DNA from: JAAYAN01 sp964437215
GTDB lineage: Bacteria > Bacteroidota > Ignavibacteria > Ignavibacteriales > Melioribacteraceae
NCBI GenBank assembly: GCA_964437215.1
Contig: CAYTFZ010000096.1
Span: forward strand, 1 to 9,823
Length of the DNA: 9,823 nucleotides
Direction: 5' to 3'
Shown: positions 7,324-9,823 of the stretch, piece by piece
Numbering within the stretch: position 1 is the stretch's first letter
Layout: the number at the start of each line of letters is the position of its first letter
The notes under the pieces: model-generated
Seen by the model: the letters and a program-made list of their open reading frames with translations, nothing else
What the model was told of the DNA's origin: nothing
Databases searched by the model: none
Made by a program: the position numbers and the translations under genes

Positions 7324-9453
7324 TTATTTCATGCTGTTTTTGTGGTCTTTCGGATAACCTAAAACACTGTTTACTTTTGCAAGCCCCGCAATGGCAAACT
7401 GGTTTTCGGGATTATTCTGCAATGCCAGCTCGTACATAGTTTTTGCTTTTTCGTCTTCTTCCTGAAGGAAAAATATTTCGGCAAGTCCCGCGCAAGCCTG
7501 CGAAGAGTTTGGATTGCATTCAAGTGATTTTTCGAAACAGGATTTTGCTTCATCATTCATTTTTAAGGAAAGGTAATTAAACCCGAGGAAGTTATTTAAG
7601 CTCGCGCGCGTCTCTTTCGATTGCTCCGACGTGAAGGTTTCATCAAGCAGTTTACCGGCTTTTTCTAGTACATCTACCGATGCTGAGAATTCTTTCCGGG
7701 TATATAAATCGTATCCTTCTTTTATAAGGTTATTAATCTCTTCTGATATTTTTGTAATTTTTTCGGATGTAAGAGTGTTATCGCCAGGTTCAAGTCCCAG
7801 TATTTCATTTACTTTCCCAAGTCCGGCAGCGGCAAATTTATTTTCGGGTTCGTTTCTTATCGCCCATTCGTACATTTGTTTGGCGCGTTTTTCATCGTGC
7901 ATTAAATAGAATATTTCGCCAAGTCCGGCACAAGCCTGCGATGAACGGGGATTTGTCTGCAAAGCTTTTTCAAAACATATTCTTGCATCATCGGTTTCGT
8001 TAAGTGCGAGATTGCAAAAACCCATAAAATTTCGGATGCTTGAAGAAGATCTTTTCGATTCCGGCAATGTTGAATCGGGGTCGATAAGCATTTCAGCTTT
8101 TTTCAGAAGTTCTAAAGTTTTTTTAAATTCTTTGTTACCGAATTGAGTGTAAGCCTCTGTTAAAAGTTCGTTAAATTCCGTGCTGTCTTCTGTATCAATT
8201 CCCATTTCAAGCATATTATGGTCGGCGGGCAGCCCCAGCGTTTGGTTTGTTTTTGCAAGTCCGGCAACTGCAAACATATTATTTCTGTTGTTTTTAACTG
8301 CCCATTCAAACATCGTTTTAGCTTCTTTATCCATATTGTTTAAATACAAAATCTCTCCAATTCCAGCAGATGCTTGCGAGCTATCGGGGTTATATTTCAA
8401 AGATTCCTCAAAAACTTTTTGTGCTTCATCAGAGTTTTTGAGAGCAAGAAGATTGAATCCTTTAAAATTCAATAGACTCGAAATTATGTCTTTTGCTTTC
8501 TTTTCATCGTGCTCGGTAACAGTTTCAAGCATCCCGTCTATAAATTTCAACGATTTTTTGTAATCTTTTTTATTAAAAAGCTCGAAAGCTTTTTCAATCT
8601 TGTCGTTTAATTCTTTAGAAAACTCTGTTCCGCTGAAAAAATTAAGCAGGCTGTGCGACGGGGAAAGTCCCAATTCGCGATTTATTTCGGCAAGCCCAAC
8701 CAACGCAAATTGGTCGTCGGGGTCTCTGCTGATTGAAAGTTCATACATTGTTTTGGCTTCGCTGAGCTGACCTTTATTAAAATAAATTTCGCCAAGAGCA
8801 TTTGAAGCTGCTGTGCATTTGTTATTCAAACGCAATATTTCTTCAAATTCTTCTTTTGCTTTTTCTGTTTTTCCCATTCCAAGATAAATGTTGGCTTTAA
8901 GCAGTCTTGTTTCTTCTTCAAATTTATTTTGCAGAATGCCTATTTTCGATAAAGCAGTATCGAAATCGTTTTTCATAAAAAGATCGTAGGCTTCATCAAA
9001 CAGAATTGTAAAATCGTTTCCTTCAGATTGAACTTCATCGGATTCCTGCAATAAGCTGTTGTGATTTTTCGGGTAACCGAGTTCGTCATTGATATTCGTA
9101 AGAGCGTTTTTACCTGACACGTTTTCCGGTTCAATTACATTTGCCCATTCGAACATTTTTTTAGCTTCCTCTTTCGAATTTACGGCATAAAAAACTTGTC
9201 CTATTCCTATACAGGCTTCGGCAGATTCCGGATTCAGCTTAAGCGCTTTTTCGAAAGCTGATCTTGCAAGTTCGAGATTGTTAGTTTCAAGTCCGATGCT
9301 TCCTTTTAAAATTTCAATATCTTCCAGCGTAATATTTTCTTCATCGGAAATATAATTTTTTTCTGCTTCGTTAAGTTTAAGCAGCGCGTTTTCAAAACTT
9401 TCTGCCTTGAATAAATTAAATGCTTTAACATACAATTCTTTGAATAAAGACAT
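7324..9453 (-). CDS. TPR-array protein of five tandem ~140-residue blocks (scaffold candidate)
   Basis: 709 residues with no recognisable catalytic domain. The whole chain is five tandem blocks, each an acidic helical hairpin of the FxxALxxLxKAE type, a variable charged stretch, then two TPRs of the type GFNxLALKNxDEAKxxFEKAL and AGLGEIFYLxxDEKAKTMYEWAL, ending in AGLAKVNxxLG followed by a P-x-D/H-H/D-N loop. The block-ending LG motifs fall at residues 125, 261, 406, 552 and 698, a period of 136-146. Blocks 3-5 are the most alike. The start was set at the ATG at 9453, which has GGGAG six bases ahead; a TTG two codons earlier also opens the frame but would touch that ribosome site directly. 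There is no signal peptide or membrane segment. Placed among glycosyltransferases, three with TPRs of their own, a cytoplasmic scaffold or acceptor-binding role is inferred; no function is demonstrated by sequence. Confidence 0.88.
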   Translation of the reverse strand: MSLFKELYVKAFNLFKAESFENALLKLNEAEKNYISDEENITLEDIEILKGSIGLETNNLELARSAFEKALKLNPESAEACIGIGQVFYAVNSKEEAKKMFEWANVIEPENVSGKNALTNINDELGYPKNHNSLLQESDEVQSEGNDFTILFDEAYDLFMKNDFDTALSKIGILQNKFEEETRLLKANIYLGMGKTEKAKEEFEEILRLNNKCTAASNALGEIYFNKGQLSEAKTMYELSISRDPDDQFALVGLAEINRELGLSPSHSLLNFFSGTEFSKELNDKIEKAFELFNKKDYKKSLKFIDGMLETVTEHDEKKAKDIISSLLNFKGFNLLALKNSDEAQKVFEESLKYNPDSSQASAGIGEILYLNNMDKEAKTMFEWAVKNNRNNMFAVAGLAKTNQTLGLPADHNMLEMGIDTEDSTEFNELLTEAYTQFGNKEFKKTLELLKKAEMLIDPDSTLPESKRSSSSIRNFMGFCNLALNETDDARICFEKALQTNPRSSQACAGLGEIFYLMHDEKRAKQMYEWAIRNEPENKFAAAGLGKVNEILGLEPGDNTLTSEKITKISEEINNLIKEGYDLYTRKEFSASVDVLEKAGKLLDETFTSEQSKETRASLNNFLGFNYLSLKMNDEAKSCFEKSLECNPNSSQACAGLAEIFFLQEEDEKAKTMYELALQNNPENQFAIAGLAKVNSVLGYPKDHKNSMK
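7327..9447 (-). repeat. Five in-frame tandem coding repeats, ~140 codons each
   Basis: Approximate block limits by protein alignment by eye: 9447-9046, 9009-8644, 8622-8206, 8178-7768 and 7749-7327. Each ends in a conserved LG(Y/L) loop: LGYPKNHN, LGLSPSHS, LGLPADHN, LGLEPGDN, LGYPKDHK. Blocks 3, 4 and 5 share SSQA(C/S)AG(I/L)(G/A)EI at the same place and retain visible DNA similarity, for example around 7488-7520 and 7920-7950, which suggests that they arose by the most recent duplications. Blocks 1 and 2 are more diverged and block 2 is shorter. Confidence 0.85.
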
Positions 9454-9459
9454 ATTCAA

Positions 9460-9464
9460 CTCCC
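9460..9464 (-). promoter_or_regulatory. Ribosome binding site of the TPR-array gene (GGGAG)
   Basis: On the minus strand GGGAG is followed by six bases (TTGAAT) and then ATG at 9453-9451. That is good spacing for the ATG and none for the in-frame TTG at 9459, so this site decides the start. Confidence 0.75.
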
Positions 9465-9484
9465 GTTGATTAAATCGTTAAAAA

Positions 9485-9823
9485 TCAGGTTTTAATTTTT
9501 TCCAGCAGAAATTCCATTTTCTTTTGGAGTCTTATAATATCATCGAGCTTTAATCCTTCGTGCTCTAAAATTCCTTTGCTTTCAAATTCGCCTATGCATT
9601 TTGTAATCTCGTTTAATGCTTCGGCAATATCTTCATCTTGAAGAAGTATTTGAGCTCTTTTAAAATAAGTTATAATATTATCATTTTCCACTGGATAAAA
9701 AAATGAGCGTTTTTTTGGTTGTTTACCTTGAAGCCAAATTTGGTCTGGGTCAGCACCCCATTTAGCAACAAATTTCAGTCTGTTCTTTTCAATTCTTTCA
9801 GCATATTTTATTTCACCATCAGC
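9485..9823 (-). CDS. C-terminal end of a probable family 2 glycosyltransferase with helical tail, 5' end outside the window
   Basis: An open frame runs from the window edge (first complete codon GCT at 9823-9821) to a TGA at 9487-9485, giving 112 residues with no stop, so this is the end of a longer gene. The visible start reads AERIEKNRLKFVAKWGADPD, which resembles the post-catalytic end of many family 2 glycosyltransferases (an asparagine-arginine, then F-x-x-KWG). The catalytic motifs would lie upstream, so this assignment is tentative. After a basic stretch (QPKKRSFFYP, about 35-44) residues 50-112 form an amphipathic helical hairpin plus a further helix, resembling the first half of a block of the downstream TPR-array protein. 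A GTG at 9691 could be read as a start of a 68-residue protein, but coding sense clearly continues upstream and no ribosome site precedes it. The next gene begins 31 bases after the stop. Confidence 0.7.
   Translation of the reverse strand, partial: ADGEIKYAERIEKNRLKFVAKWGADPDQIWLQGKQPKKRSFFYPVENDNIITYFKRAQILLQDEDIAEALNEITKCIGEFESKGILEHEGLKLDDIIRLQKKMEFLLEKIKT

Noticed and set aside
8180..8563. 127-codon plus-strand open frame
   Set aside because: It lies wholly antisense to the TPR-array gene, its translation is serine/leucine-rich low-information sequence, and it mirrors the codon pattern of the repeat on the other strand. Similar plus-strand frames at 1636, 2877, 3836, 5004, 5319, 6420, 6813, 7045 and 7631 are rejected for the same reason.
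7327..9447. CRISPR-like or satellite repeat
   Set aside because: The periodicity is in frame, about 420 bases, diverged at DNA level and explained by protein-coding TPR blocks.
9454..9459. TTG start of the TPR-array gene
   Set aside because: It directly abuts GGGAG; the ATG two codons on has correct spacing.
9671..9676. TATAAT on the plus strand
   Set aside because: It sits within coding sequence on the strand opposite to all genes, has no plausible downstream plus-strand gene and no convincing -35 element; such hexamers are expected by chance in AT-rich DNA.
9485..9691. A separate 68-residue gene starting at GTG 9691
   Set aside because: The same frame stays open to the window edge with plausible protein sequence upstream (AERIEKNRLKFVAKWG), so the GTG codes an internal valine and the gene is simply cut by the window.

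Overview
The window is a compact, AT-rich bacterial block in which all seven protein-coding genes lie on the minus strand, so transcription runs from high to low coordinates. There is no stretch above about 31 bases without a gene. No RNA gene, insertion sequence, CRISPR array, terminator or credible internal promoter was found. Most junctions are tight (4 bp ATGA overlaps, a 1 bp TGATG overlap, an 8 bp overlap, and gaps of 13 and 31 bp), so this is almost certainly the interior of one operon whose promoter and end lie outside the window. Codon use and protein style suggest a low-GC member of the Bacteroidota/Ignavibacteriota group, but nothing here proves the taxon.

In transcription order the genes are: (1) the C-terminal end of a probable family 2 glycosyltransferase carrying a short helical tail (9823-9485, cut by the window edge); (2) a 709-residue protein made only of five tandem ~140-residue TPR blocks (9453-7324); (3) a family 2 glycosyltransferase followed by TPR and helical repeats (7310-5817); (4) and (5) two paralogous TPR plus GT9-like glycosyltransferases (5817-4264 and 4267-2930); (6) a fusion of a SAM-dependent methyltransferase and a GT4-type glycosyltransferase (2937-1189); (7) a two-domain protein with a SAM-dependent methyltransferase at its C-terminal side (1192 to beyond base 1).

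Taken together this is a sugar-polymer or protein-glycosylation locus. The visible proteins show no signal peptide or membrane segment, so the enzymes look cytoplasmic. Several carry TPR modules and one gene is a pure TPR array. A reasonable inference is a cytoplasmic glycosylation machine in which TPR surfaces hold an acceptor protein (flagellin, an S-layer protein or another surface protein) or hold the enzymes together, while several transferases extend the glycan and two methyltransferases decorate it. The acceptor is not in the window. The most unusual items are the five-block TPR protein, the resemblance of the upstream glycosyltransferase tail to half of one of its blocks, the methyltransferase-GT4 fusion with homopolymer runs at its linker, and the tandem pair of TPR-GT9 paralogues.

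Three start sites were revised from the longest open frame: 9453 (ATG with a well-spaced GGGAG) for the TPR array, 2937 (ATG with AGAGGA) for the fusion protein, and no start at all in the window for the gene at 9485-9823, which is open to the edge.
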